From Zhengitettix transpicula (Eukaryota > Arthropoda > Insecta > Orthoptera > Tetrigidae), in the NCBI GenBank assembly GCA_037074705.1, contig CM073591.1, positions 183,669,432-183,733,431 on the forward strand: DNA of 64,000 nt, in the 5' to 3' direction. The translations under genes were made by a program, and so were the position numbers. Of the stretch, positions 48,822 through 60,299 are shown in pieces (the stretch's first letter is position 1; each line of letters starts with the position of its first letter). The notes under the pieces are model-generated. The model did no database searches, was not told the DNA's origin, and was given only the letters and a program-made list of their open reading frames with translations.

Positions 48822-50593
48822 TTACTTCGATCCCCCTTAAGAGGTGCCTCGGCATACCCTTTAATACGGTCATTCACGGAAATAGCTTGTGAGAGAGACA
48901 GAATGAAGATCGTAGGGCTGAGGGCTGAGGGGAAAATGTGCCAATAATTCAACCTGAAGGGTTTCCTTACCTTAGCGATAGTTAGATTGACTGAAGGGCA
49001 CAATGAACTAGGATACTGCTCGTATGCGACACCAACAAGAATATTGTTTGCTTGGAAGGATTAAATTAGAAGTTGGTTGTGGGTATCATGCCCGTCGGTC
49101 CTCTTTGGGGCGTAGATTCCGGATCTCCGTCCACATCCTGAAAAAGCCATTAACAAGCCTGGTCAAATACACTGTTTTAAGCCAATCATGGAGGGTCGAG
49201 ATGGAGGAGGATGTTTTTGGGGTGTTTGTGTTTGGTGACGTTGATGTGGTCATAATTACCGAGTCGTCATGTCAATGGCTTCTGTGAACATTTTAACATC
49301 GTGGGGTTCTGAAAAAATAAGCAAGAAATCGTCAAATTTGAACCTATTATTATTGTCCCACGAATGCTAAGCCAGTTTAGATGTTGTGCTTGGAGTGTAT
49401 CTCTACATATTTTTTCTGATCTTCTAGACGATCATTTTTGTTATCTCTTTGACATGCCTCTTTCTCTCCTTTTTTTCTTGTTTCTTCGCTCCGACAATCA
49501 GACCATTGACCTCATCCCCTGGTGTTCCACGAGATGTTCAAAACAAATAAGGACTTTCGGCGTGTACGGAAGAATACGCAAAATTCTACGCGCTAAAAGC
49601 CGGACCGCTGCCAATTGAAACATTAATATTTCTGGATTTGAGTTCGTTCCATCAGATTCCTATTTTCTCCTATCGGCAAATTTGACGCAACGTGTCTATT
49701 TTTAGAGGATTCCTATTGCCGTTTTGGTGCATATAATCGCGTTTGAATGATTTGCACACTTCGCTTTTCTGTTATATTATTAAACTTTGAATTCTCAAAG
49801 AAATTGCTTCAAGTCCATTTGCATTACCTTTGAAAGAATGATATATTAGATACACTGAAGCCAGGCAACTAACACCTTACGTTTTGTGTGATAGACGATG
49901 ACCGAATTTATGAAATAAGTGGACCTCTAGTGTTCTTGCAGCTCAGGACTGTTTTACATATGGTTCATTAGCCCCGATCCATTTTCCTATCTTCATTTTT
50001 TGTAATATGCATAAACGAACCCACATCAAGATCTATAAATATGTGGAGAATGACGGAATTTTGACTGTTTTATGAGGAAATATGAGCGTTCATGTGTAAA
50101 ATAAGCCGCCTCTCTGGGGCATTGCCACAGTCCCCACCGCACGTGTGAACAACTCACTCTGAACGTTCCAAGGATCCTGCGTCCCCTCAAGGCGTTCGGT
50201 TTAGATGACAAATTCTTGCTTGTTGCGCAATAAGATGAATTATTTTACGTATCTCTGTTCGTACTGTATTCCGACTAGAATATTTGACATGTTTGTTGGG
50301 TGTTAACAAGGAGGCCACGTGGGTTATTTAGTATTATTCGACAATAAATAATTAACAAGGATCAAACATATAAATCTGTTAGTTTAATATTGAATAAATA
50401 ATATAATATCAACATCAGAATTAATATTTTGGTTTTGACGAAGACGATCTGAAAATATTACTCAGAGTTTGAAGTGAAAAGTGCATAAAGGACAGTATTC
50501 AATACTCTTCCTCGCAGCTGTATTCCACTTTGGCTCTTTTTTCTATAACAAGCTACACCCAATGTCCGATGATTAACAATGGGTTAGAAGCAA
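48822..50593. other. Unassigned DNA of moderate composition
   Basis: Several small frames (49,024-49,287; 49,364-49,618; 50,026-50,211) in sequence less AT-rich than average. No domain or repeat recognised. It begins with GAGGTGCCTCGGCATACCC at about 48,840, a RepA-like scrap. Exonic or old transposon sequence is possible but unsupported. Confidence 0.35.
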
Positions 50594-51131
50594 GCCTACG
50601 AGAGGATTTCTCGTAGGTGAACCTTCCCAGAGAGCTCTGGCGGGGGCTACCTTTGGGGATGCTCTCACATCTCTCTGGTTTTTTTGAACTAAGGTTCCCA
50701 CATGCCGAGGCACCTCGGTCTGTTTTGAGAGGTGTATGTTCCGGGGTCGCAGACCTTGGGCATACGGCAAGAGTTGTCCGCTATTCCTATTGGAATAGTC
50801 GGCCAGCTGCCTCCTAAACAGGCCAAGGCATGGCGAGGGGTAAGCTGCGTCCCCACAGCAAACTCCTCTCCCGCTATCGGAAGGGCGTGGGACAAGTACC
50901 CAATGCCCGACATACCCGATGCAGGTTTTTCTAGGGTTTTCCCTGCATTTCTTTAGGCGAATGCCGGGTAGGATCCTTAAACCATAGCCCGGGGGCCCTA
51001 GTTAACCCTTGGCTACCTTCCTCTACCCTTCCGCATCCCCCCTTTCAAATCCCTTCCTATGCTATTAAAGGGGAGTTGCCCTAAGTGGATTACCCTCATG
51101 TAGCCTATTGCCCTAAAAAAAAAAAAAAAAA
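50594..51131 (+). mobile_element. RepA retroposon, full-length copy with long A tail
   Basis: It has the head GCCTACGAGAGGATTTCTCG, GAGAGCTCTGG, all blocks and CTATTGCCCT + A17. The long pure A tail and near identity to neighbouring copies suggest a young insertion. Central AACAGGCCAAGGCATGG differs from the usual AACTGGTCGAGGCACGG. Confidence 0.93.
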
Positions 51132-51360
51132 CCAATGTCCGACTAACCCGATGCAGGTTTTTCTAAGGTTTTCCCCGCTTTTCTTTAGGCGAATGCCGGG
51201 TAGGATCCTTAAAGTATAACCCGGGGGCCCTAGTTAACCCTTGGCTACCTTCCTCTACCCTTCCGCATCCCCCCATTTAAAATCCCTTCCTATGCTATTA
51301 AAGGGGAGTTGCCCAATGTGGATTACCCTCATGTAGCCTGTTGCCCTAAAAAAAAAAAAA
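51132..51360 (+). mobile_element. RepA retroposon, 5'-truncated copy
   Basis: It begins ACCAATGTCCGACTAACC directly at the A tail of the previous copy and ends TTGCCCT + A13. Insertion into the A tail of a resident copy explains the array. Confidence 0.92.
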
Positions 51361-51386
51361 TGCCCACAGCAAAAAAAAACTCAGAA

Positions 51387-51916
51387 GCCTGCGAGAGGAT
51401 TTCTCGCAGGTGAACCTTCCCAGAGAGCTCTGGCGGAGGCTACCTTTGGGGATGCCTTCACATCTCTCTGGTTTTTTTTAACTAAGGTTCCCACATGCCG
51501 AGGCACCTCGGTCTGTTTTGAGAGGTGTATGTTCCGGGGTCGCAGACCTTGGGCATACGGCAAGAGTTGTCCGCTATTCCTATTGGAATAGTCGGCTAGC
51601 TGCCTCCTAAACTGGTCGAGGCACGGAGAAGGGAATGCTGCGTCCCCACAGCAAACTCCTCTCCCGCTATCGGAAGGGCGTGGGACAAGTACCCAATGCC
51701 CGACCTACCTGATGCAGGTTTTTCTAGGGTTTTCCCTGCATTTCTTTAGGTGAATGCCAGGTAGTATCCTTAAAATATAGCCCGGGGGCCCTAGTTAACC
51801 GTTGGCTACCTTCCTCTACCCTTCCACATCCCCCCTTTCAAATCCCTTCCTATGCTATTAAAGGGGAGTTGCCACTATGTGCATTACCCTCATGTAGGAT
51901 GTTACCTAAAAAAAAA
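51387..51916 (+). mobile_element. RepA retroposon, full-length copy
   Basis: It runs from head GCCTGCGAGAGGATTTCTCG to GTTACCT + A9. It is preceded by TGCCCACAGC + A9 (51,361-51,380), a RepA-like scrap. Third of three head-to-tail plus-strand copies. Confidence 0.93.
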
Positions 51917-52190
51917 GAGGGTAATCCACTTAGTTGAAACTTCTCTTTAATAACATAGGAAAGGATTTGAAAGGGAAGATTCGGCATGGTAGAGGAAGGT
52001 AGCCAAGGGTTAACTACGCCCCACTAGTTAAGGTATAAGGATCCTACCCGGAAATACTACATCATGTAGTAGGGCTATTGGTACTCGACCCACACCCTTC
52101 CGATGGCGGGCGAGGAATTTTCTGCGGGAACGCAAAATTCCTTTCTCCGTGACTCGACCAGTTTAGGGGGCAGCTGGCCAACTATTCCAA
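51917..52190 (-). mobile_element. RepA retroposon, diverged partial copy
   Basis: On the minus strand it runs from AATTGGAATAGTTGGCC to the GTGGATTACCCTC end. It has more substitutions and small deletions than the adjoining plus-strand copies (for example loss of the TTTTCCCTGCAT block), so an older resident. It abuts the A tail of the previous copy tail-to-tail. Confidence 0.85.
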
Positions 52191-52200
52191 TTATTTCTCT

Positions 52201-52512
52201 TTTTTTTTAGAGTAACGAGCTACATGTGCGTAATCCACATAGTAGCAACTCCCCTTTAATACCATAGGAAGGGATTTGAAATGGGGGATGGGGAAGGGTA
52301 GAGGAAGATAGCTAGGACCCCCGCGCTATGGTTTAAGGATCCTACCCGGCAATTCGCCTAAAGTGATGCAGGGAAAACCCTAGAAAAACCTGCATCAGGT
52401 AGGTCGGGCATTTGGTACTTGTCCCACGCCCTTCCGTTAGCGGGAAAGGAGTTTGTTGTGGGGTCGCAGCATTCCCTTCTCCGTACCTCGACTAGTTTAG
52501 TAGGCAGCTGGC
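52201..52512 (-). mobile_element. RepA retroposon, 5'-truncated copy
   Basis: On the minus strand it runs from GCCAGCTGCCTACTAAACTAG to GTTACTCT + A8. It lacks the TTAACCCTTGG bases near the CTAGG block. Last of five consecutive RepA units. Confidence 0.88.
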
Positions 52513-53664
52513 TTGTTTTTACTGTTTCAATTGAGAGAGAAATTTCTGCTATTCGCTAATAACATTTCTTGGTTGTTACCGAGAAGTGCATAGTTAGTTA
52601 AAACAGTTCGCTTTACCATTTGTAGGCTGTGTTTGTCAGCGTTTTTACTGGCTATAGTCGTCTGTGCTCTACATTTGATTCATACGCTATTCACACGCTA
52701 GTCGATGGATATTTCAGAATAATGAATTTTTTTCTGTGTTATTGGCGTTGAAGAACCCTGGTCTAGGCTGTCGGATGGAATGGCCTTATGTTAAACAATT
52801 TCCTCATGAATCCTTGGCGTGGAAACTCCACACAGGTGAGATACTGCCTGGCGCCTCGTGCTTGGTCCAGTCACGTGTTCTCTTCTGGGTCGACGGCGTG
52901 AGGTCTTATCTGCGAGGTCACGAACCCTTGCCGCTCCCAATACTCAATCCTCAGCCATGCATGTCACAGATACTCAACCTACCATGCAGCTCCACGACGA
53001 ACTGGACAACCGACCATCTGGTATTGCCTCTCGACGAATAAGTATTTCGGAGTGTCGTTGCATGATTGGAAACCTCACTGACCATCACGGTTCGGTGGGA
53101 AAATAGATGTAACGAAAATATCATTCATTTTCAACGTCTGGTGCTAACAAAGTTAATAAGAAAACTTCACTTAGGTCTATGTGCAGGCGAATAGTAAATT
53201 ATGGTAAATCTTGCACGATTCATTAAGAATTAGGAAATTGAAATAAGTTTAGTCTGGATGAAATCAAAATTTGAGAAATTTTGGTGAGACGAGAATAAAT
53301 CCAGGGAAATGGAAGAACCTATTTCGGGCATTCGCATTCAGAGAGATATTTCGTGCTTTCAGATCGAAGGTTCCAAGTCAATTTAAACATTTACGCATTT
53401 TCCGAGCAGAATTCAGTTTAAGACATATATTTTATGTTCACCTCTCCAAATCAGAGAGATTCTACTATTGAGCAGAATTGTATCGCAGAACCGAGCTCTC
53501 TGTCTCTCTCTCTCACTCCCACTCTATATCTCTCCCCTCTCTTGGCCCCTCTCACCCAAACAGAATTAACGCCGGACATCGAGGAATGACTTGCTATTAA
53601 AACGTTCCACTGCCTTCGTCTCGAGACGAGCGTCTAGAACCCACACTGCCAACCGTTATCTGAA
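52513..53664. other. Unassigned DNA; moderate-GC segment
   Basis: 52,740-53,110 is relatively GC-rich with two overlapping plus-strand frames (101 codons at 52,736; 82 codons at 52,858), both without motif. A CT-rich tract lies at 53,500-53,560. No gene call is supported; a decayed repeat or exon is possible. Confidence 0.35.
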
Positions 53665-53871
53665 ATCCATACCGTAATCAATTTTGAATTCCACATATTA
53701 CTCATTCAATAATTTGTAGGTCTCTTATCATGAAATTAGTGGTTCCTCTTTTGGAAATCCTTTATCTCCTTTTATGGCTGAAATAGTAATGAGAGATTTG
53801 GAAGCCTTATTCAGATATGCAGATGATATGTTTTGCATCATCCCCACAATTTAGTCAATACTTTCAATAAT
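53665..53871 (+). pseudogene. Penelope-like element, reverse transcriptase part (left half)
   Basis: The plus strand reads GNPLSPFMAEIVMRDLEAL (about 53,753-53,808), then FRYADDMFCIIP (about 53,811-53,847) and NLVNTFNN up to the insertion point. PLE reverse transcriptases have a G-PLSP--A-IVM-DLE block, then the catalytic Y-DD box (here YADD) and the F-N segment, in this order. Spacing between the first two is shorter than usual, so some residues are deleted, and a stop follows in the SFNNL region upstream. The reading continues beyond the RTE insertion at 55,124. Dead copy; family identity is good. Confidence 0.82.
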
Positions 53872-55110
53872 GACTGACTGACTGGCTCTTTGACTCTATG
53901 GTCCTTGTAGAACCTTGGTCTCCGCAACTATCTTCTTCCAAAGCTCTCTTTCGATTACCTTTGTTCTCCATCTCCTGACTCCCATAGCGCGTAGGTCTTC
54001 CTCCACCTCTTCAATCCAACGCTTTCTTGGTCTACCTCTGTATCTTCTGCCACCTGGATGCCCCTCCAGAACTTTCTTTGGTTCTCTTGTGTTCTCCATC
54101 CGATGTACGTGTCCTAGCCAACGCACTCGAGCAGTTTTTATCACAGATATTATATCCTGCTCATTGTACAGGTCTCAAAGCTCCTGATTTGTTCTAATGC
54201 ACCATCCTAGTTCTGTTTTTCTTTCTCAATACCTTTCTTTCCCATGACATTAACCTTTTTTCTTCGGATTTATTTAATATCCATGTCTCCGCTCCATATG
54301 TAACCACCGGTCGAACTATAGTTTTGCAAATGGTCAACTTAGCTTTCCGTGAAATTTGCTTGCTTCTTAATGTTGGAAATAAAGCCGCGTAACATCGATT
54401 TTCTGCGGCCAGTCTGGCATTGATTTCCTTTTTAACTTCATTTTGTGCAGTGATCAGAGAGCCTAGATAGCTAAATTCCTGCACCCCTTCAAAACACTTT
54501 CCTTCACATCTAAAACCTTGTGCCGGTTGGCTTGTTCTGGAACTCACGAAGAACTTTGTTTTGCTATTATTTACTACCAGTCCTATTTGTTGTGCACCTC
54601 TCTCCAATTCTTCATAGGTTTCCAGAAGTGCATTCTTTATACGTGAAATTATAGCTACATCATCTGCATACGCCATAATTTTGATCAATCTATAGTATAT
54701 ATTCTTTTCTCAATTTGCAGTGATGTTACGTGCAGCTGTTTCTAGAGCAATATTGAAGAGGATTGTCGACATCGGATCTCCTTGTCTCAACCCTACTTTA
54801 ACATCAAAGCTTCTCGATATCCTTCCTTGCACACTTACCTTAGCCTTACTTCTGCTTAAAACCGTATTTATCAGCCTGATTAGCTGCCCAGGATAACCAA
54901 GGGCTTTCATTGCAATGAGAAGACTTCCTCTTCGCACAGAATCGTAAGCTTGTTTAAAATCTACGTATAACTGGTGTAGGATAATATTATATTCATAACA
55001 TTTTTCCATCATGATCCGCATTGTAACAATGTGATCCATTGTTGACTGGTTTGAACGAAAGCCACACTGATATTCTCCCAGGTCTTGTTCTACTTTGTGG
55101 GCTAAACGTT
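53872..55110 (-). pseudogene. RTE-type LINE, 5'-truncated, frameshifted
   Basis: RTE-clade elements encode an endonuclease-RT protein and end in a short tandem repeat. On the minus strand: GEYQCGFRSNQSTMDHIV, LYVDFKQAYDSV, VGLRQGDPMSTILFN, then after a frameshift near 54,700 AYADDVAII (catalytic DD), FSYLGSLIT, VVTYGAETW, another frameshift or stop near 54,185, then RWLGHVHRM, GRPRKRWIEEVEEDL and the C-terminus ending about 53,896. The 3' tail is (CAGT)n-like (TGACTGACTGACTGG at 53,871-53,885). The insertion is bounded by TACTTTCAATAAT at 53,859-53,871 and 55,111-55,123. Endonuclease and RT motifs before about 55,110 are lost to 5' truncation. At least two frame disruptions; inactive. Confidence 0.9.
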
Positions 55111-55123
55111 TACTTTCAATAAT

Positions 55124-56200
55124 TACAACCCTAATTTAAACTTCACTTTTGAAATTGGGAAGGATCACTCTCTTAACTCTTTGGATGTTTTGGCCATAGT
55201 TTCAAAAAATAATATATTTACCAATTGGTGTCAAAAGTTCTCATATACATATATAAGTCAAATCACACCTTTTTGCACAAAAAAATAGTGTATAATCCAG
55301 TAGATAAGGCTGTTAAATTATCTCATCATTTGTATCATAAACATAACCTTTTACAAAATTGTTGATATACTTCTTCTAAATTCTTACCCTAAATTTTTAT
55401 TTATTTACGAATATAACCTAATTATATAGACTAAAATTAAGTACGATAATAACAAATTGATAACCCAAAGAACAAATAATTATCGTACTACACTTTCTAA
55501 AAGCATAAAATATAAACGTATTGACTTGGTTAATAATTATAAGTTCTGATTATTTTTAAAACTTCAAATAATTTAAATTTAGTTAACAATATTAAATAAA
55601 TAATTAACGCTTTACATAAACATAATTTTATTTACAAAATTAATTGTTCAGAATGTAATTCTTGTTATATAGAGCAAACTAAACGATGTATGAAAACTAG
55701 AATCAATTAACATAAAAATAATTTGAAATTTTAAGTCCAAAATTATTCAGTTGTGTCCAAACGTATTTATTTAAAACGATAATAATTTGGATTGGCACAT
55801 TTAAACATTTTAGATTACGAATGAAAATATAATTCCAGATTGATGTTGCATATTACATCAAATGTTTCGGGTATTAATGTTAAAATTAACACGAATAATA
55901 TGTATTATTCTTTATTATTTTGATCTAAATTGTATAATATAAATTTTTATTTCCATTGTTCTCGTAAAATTCAATGATACTCCTAACAGCTTTGTCACTT
56001 ACAGTCATTTCGGCCGCAACTTTATAAAATTGTTAATCTAAATTTTTTTACAATCAATTTAACACACTATAAATTATATTCATGCGTAATTGTATTAAAA
56101 ATTATCTTGTTTCTTATTTTTTTTAGATAACGGAATTGAATTGAAATTGTACACCTGTAGCAGGGGTGAAACGTTGTGTCTGTTAAATATTATGTTTTAA
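55124..56200 (+). pseudogene. Penelope-like element, RT thumb, GIY-YIG and 3' end (right half)
   Basis: The reading resumes after the RTE with FNNYNPNLNFTFEIG and SLNSLDVLAI, which is the PLE segment following the YADD box. Later, with many stops, come YKINCSECNSCYIEQ, TKRCMKTRIN and DNNLDWH (55,630-55,800), the GIY-YIG endonuclease with its Cys pair and the Y-I-(E for G) core. The 3' region ends with CACCTGTAGCAGGGGTGAAACGTTGTG-like sequence (56,152-56,179), a decayed version of the hammerhead-like tail of the 12 kb copy. Strong decay; older than the RTE it carries. Confidence 0.78.
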
Positions 56201-58950
56201 ATATGGTAATATTTTACTGTCGTTTTTTAACATTTATTTTAAAATAATTCAGCTTATTATAATTAGTACAAAAAATATCGTTATGTTTATGAATGAAGAT
56301 ATACGCCACCCTGGATGAGAGTATATAAATGGCTGCCTCTGATTGGAAGGGTAAGGAGAGTACGTGAACGTTTGCTGCGTTGTGACACACAAATTTTACT
56401 TATCTGTGATTGTGTAACGCTGTTTTCATCACATCAATATCAACTTCTGTTCTGACCCTCTTCCATCTTCGAACATTGACGACTCTTAATTTTTACCGCT
56501 ATAGCCATTCGCAATGTTTTTTTTTCCTTTTTCAGTATTTAATACCGTAGTGCATTTAATTTATTTTAGAAAAGGAAAGGGTTCACTTTATTATTTAAAA
56601 TAAAATAATTTCCTGGACGCTAAAGGCGGACTTTTGCTTAATTTTGTGGACTAAGAGAAATAAATTTAATAAATAAAACAGAGTGTTTGCATGTATGTAT
56701 GTATGTATGTATGTTTGTTTCAATTCGAAAATAAATCCGAGCTACTAAATGAAATCTAAATATTTGGAATTTTCTTTTATACTATAAATAGTGTAGTTTA
56801 CCCGAATGTATAATTTAGTGTAATAAAATATGGATTTAGAAATACACAAACTGAAAATTTACTCAATAAAATTGAAGTGTCAATATCGTTATTAGAAAAT
56901 ATTTCTCAGATAACGTTCTTGTTGGATCAGTCTCACTAATTTAGAATCCATGGAAGCCACGTCCACTTGTATGGCATGTAAAGAGTTTTAAGACGAAAAC
57001 GTATAAAACTAATAAAATAAAAATATTTAGTCACAAGTAACCAACTTTTCTTATATAATTCGATATTTCCATGGTAGTTTTAAAATGTGGACTTATTTAT
57101 ATACTGAAATTGTTCAGACAAAAAACATTTGAGAAAGCGAACGAAATTTGAATTTTTAAACGAAAATGTATTACTTATGGTGTAATTGAGTTACGTATGA
57201 ATTATTAGGAAAACTATTTTTACGTAAATTGGTTGACCTAGGATTAATATGAAAATACACTAATTCTGGAATTTTATAGAAATATCAATTATTTAATTTC
57301 TGTTAAATTTAACGCAACTGGAAATTATACGGAAAATTATATACACGTCTATCGACCTGAGAAGAACGGCGGAGTGAACATATATGATTCGAAAACAATA
57401 TATATAAACTTAATAATTATGTAGATACGTTACAAATTTTAAATGTAGAAATAAATATAAAAAATTAATTTCTTTAGGAACATTAAGAACGGCACGACTT
57501 GAACACTAAACATCATTTCATTCATTGTTACGGAAACTAATTTAATTTCGTTAATAATATGCAGCGGAAGATTATATAAATTTACTTTTAGCTGTTTCTG
57601 ACTTTTTAGTGCACTTAATTCTATTATGACGAGTCGGTGTTTCTTTACAAGTTTGTTTCTTATACACTGTTATCCACATACTTCAGTTGGCTGATTCGTT
57701 ATTAGCCTTGAATATACCGACAATTGTTTGTGGAACCAGATTTCGGACTACGCTCCCACAATACACGCCCTTGAAAGAAAACCCAACGTGGGTGGAAGAT
57801 TCCGGTGTAAGATCTTTAAGCCGCCAACACGTGGAACCTCAAAGCGACGGTAATATTTCAACTGTCAGGTACATAATTGATTCTTGTATTTCAGATCAAA
57901 CAGCTCGCGTGGAACATCACAAATCACTTTAGGAGAGAGTAGACCTATGTAGATTAATTTAATTAATTCACTCATAAATACGAATGGACTGTTTACGTAA
58001 GACTGGAAAGAAACAGGTGAATGTGAAGATAGTCCAATGCTAAATTTATGTTTCTGTCTCTCATTTATCTTAACTATACTGCAATTATTAATCTATCAAT
58101 GGTCACAAGCAGGAGATACTCTTTATGTAATTTTCCTATAGTCAGTACTTCCATGTTAATCAATACACTTCCTGAGGGGAAGTCAAGAACTTACGTTGCT
58201 TGATGATTGAAAATAACTAGTGGAGAGTGGAAAATTTTAGAACACCTAAAACTTATAAAAAGACATCTTATTCTATTATTAGAACGTTGTGGACAAAAGT
58301 AGATTTGGTTCAGTTATCGTGCAGACGAAGCCTACATTTCTCATCGACCAGCAAGTCACGTCGTCTTGAGACTGAGCTTTATCACGGTGAACTACTTTAG
58401 CCAGATGAATGATGTCTGCCACGAACAACATCACTTCACGAAACTGCCGATGTTGCAAATCTGTCAGGAAACATATATACTTAGTAATAATACTTAATGA
58501 CTATTAACATCTTTTTTGCAGTAATAAATATTGTATTCGGAGGTTAATCGCTAACATTTAACAGTTAGCCACTAGCATGGTGTCAACATTTTTAATATTA
58601 ATCAATTAATTTTTTTCATTAATGGTTACCATTTAACGTTTCTGCCCGATAATTCTAGATTATTTACGTCTGTTGAATTATTGAAATGTTACCCAATATT
58701 GTCTAATTTATTTTAGTAATTTATATTCTTAGATAAAAATTTATTTCCACTAATTCAAAAATATAAAATTTAAAACATAGTCTCGGTCATAAAAAAAAAC
58801 ATTTATCTTCGTCTTGGTAGTGAAATATTCATGTATTTTGAAAATAGAACTTAAAATTTCAATTTTGTAATAGGTATTTGGATTCAAGACATCTGATTTG
58901 AATGATTCTCGAATTATGGTATCTAGTATTTATTCACTGGGGCTAGTACA
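56201..58950. other. AT-rich DNA without recognised gene
   Basis: Includes a short GTAT microsatellite (about 56,690-56,714). A frame of 81 codons at 57,687-57,932 lies in slightly GC-richer DNA and shows no motif. A 58,310-58,460 patch is of moderate GC. No gene call. Confidence 0.4.
56690..56715. repeat. GTAT microsatellite
   Basis: About six GTAT units followed by GTTT units. Confidence 0.9.
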
Positions 58951-59094
58951 AAATCCCGACACACACTTTCCCTGAGCACGTTTTTCCGACAACAGTAACA
59001 TGTTTGACGTTTTCCCGAAAGACGCGGTTTTAGGAAATAAAGCATAATTTTAATATTGTGGAACACTTAATATGTTAACAATAGGAAAGATAAC

Positions 59095-59220
59095 CAAATA
59101 CTGACAAAATAAGTGATAATATAAATATCACACAACGTTTCTGGAAGCCTTGTTCATTTCTTCCGGTACAGAATAAAAAGAAATAGCTTAGAGACACAAC
59201 TTCACGAGTCAGTTGACAAA
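59095..59220 (-). mobile_element. Penelope-like element 3' end
   Basis: On the minus strand: GTTTTGTCAACTGACTCGTG, AGTTGTGTC, then CCGGAAGAAATGAACAAGG and CCAGAAACGTTGTG (59,134-59,170), then TGATATTTATATTATCACTT and a GTATTTGGTTATC tail. The order matches 12,110-12,300. The hammerhead-like core is decayed (CCGGAAG for CTGANGA). Confidence 0.6.
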
Positions 59221-59384
59221 ACTATTAATTTTCAATAAAACGTAAATAATTTCAATATAATACGTTACTTATCTAATTATACATTACTAATATTGTAAAT
59301 TACGTTACTGATTAATGGGTGGATCAATTTCAACGAAACATGGTTCACGTATCAAGATTTGTATCGAATCTGGTGTTATGTTAG

Positions 59385-59700
59385 TCGCTGTGATTATTTA
59401 TGAGATTCCAGCAGGGTTAAATTAAAGTTTCGACCCTGGGGGTAGGGGCTGAACGGTGTGATAATAATACTGTGATGACGGCCGAGATTAGTGACGCATT
59501 CAGGATTATGATTTACTTTCGTAACGGTAGATTCGACACTAATCTTGGTCGTTATGTAATATAGACCAAATGACACTCCCTTTCACTCCACCCATTTAAT
59601 CCACAGGGTTTGTTCCTGGATCTTAAGTGTACCAAGTGTACCAAGTTTGGTTGAAATTGATCCACGCATTATAATGTGATAACTAACATATTAAGTGTTC
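59385..59700 (-). mobile_element. Helitron-like repeat, 5' portion
   Basis: Contains the family blocks 'cgacactaatcttgg', a C-rich run, 'ccacagggtttgttcctgg', 'accaagtttggttgaaatt', 'gatccacgcatta', in the order seen at 32,900-33,045. TGTACCAAG is duplicated (about 59,627-59,645). The extreme end is not preserved. Confidence 0.4.
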
Positions 59701-59829
59701 TACAATATTAATGTTACGCTTTATTTCATAGAAACTCACTTTTAGAGAAAATTAACTGTCGGGAAAACGTCGATGGGGATAATGTACTGTCGGGCAAACT
59801 TCGGCAAGTGTGTCGGGCAAATGACCGGA

Positions 59830-60295
59830 TCCCTTATTCACTTGGATATTAAGGAAAGGGATGACCCAAATTTTCAGTGATGAAATAATGTGGTGGCCCA
59901 ATATAAACCGTATGTTTAAACAGTAAAATTATAATTGTAATTACGTATAATTAGAATAAAATTTTTATTATTTATACTTGAAGCTCTAGTTACTGCCCAA
60001 GACATTTTATCGGATTAAATTACACGAAGGACTTGGAAGTTTGATGTTCACAAAGGTCGTTGTCGTGCAGGATGCGGAAAGGGTTTACGAAACAGAAATG
60101 AAAGGAAAGAATATTTTCTAGCTCAGATGTGTAAAGAGGTGGATTCTAACCATGAACGGGGTCAACTGCATTCTAGCCTGAGACGTCAAAGGTGACTAAT
60201 TACACCCTCCCAGAGAAATGAACGTACGATGTGAGAGTTGTCATCGTGAACCTATGACGGAGGTCAGCACAAACCGTTGAACCGACATCACAGAC
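59830..60295. other. Unassigned DNA
   Basis: Moderately GC in 60,050-60,295. It may already be part of the LINE that becomes readable at about 60,300, but no motif is clear. Confidence 0.35.
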
Positions 60296-60299
60296 TAGG

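Larger units (their letters stand above)
58955..59817. mobile_element. Candidate element bounded by inverted CCCGACACAC repeats
   Basis: Left: CCCGACACACACTTTCCC...CCGACA...GACGTTTTCCCGA (58,955-59,018). Right, as reverse complement: CCCGACACACTTGCC...CCCGACAG...GACGTTTTCCCGACA (59,757-59,817). About 60 bp of imperfect terminal inverted repeat with three CCGACA-type units per arm. The interior contains a PLE 3' end and a Helitron-like fragment rather than a transposase, so it is either a non-autonomous element loaded with insertions or two independent inverted copies. No clear target duplication. Confidence 0.45.

Noticed and set aside
49364..49618. 84-codon frame and its opposite strand, which is rich in K/R/E
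   Set aside because: The charged opposite-strand reading suggested a coiled coil, but it follows from a pyrimidine-rich tract and has no start or conserved feature.
31033..52190. Possible CRISPR-like array because of regularly recurring RepA copies and minisatellite units
   Set aside because: Repeats are long, diverged, in both orientations and unevenly spaced; the context is eukaryotic.
52736..53106. Overlapping frames of 101 and 82 codons in a moderate-GC segment
   Set aside because: Two frames open at once, no motif, no clear splice borders; left as unassigned.
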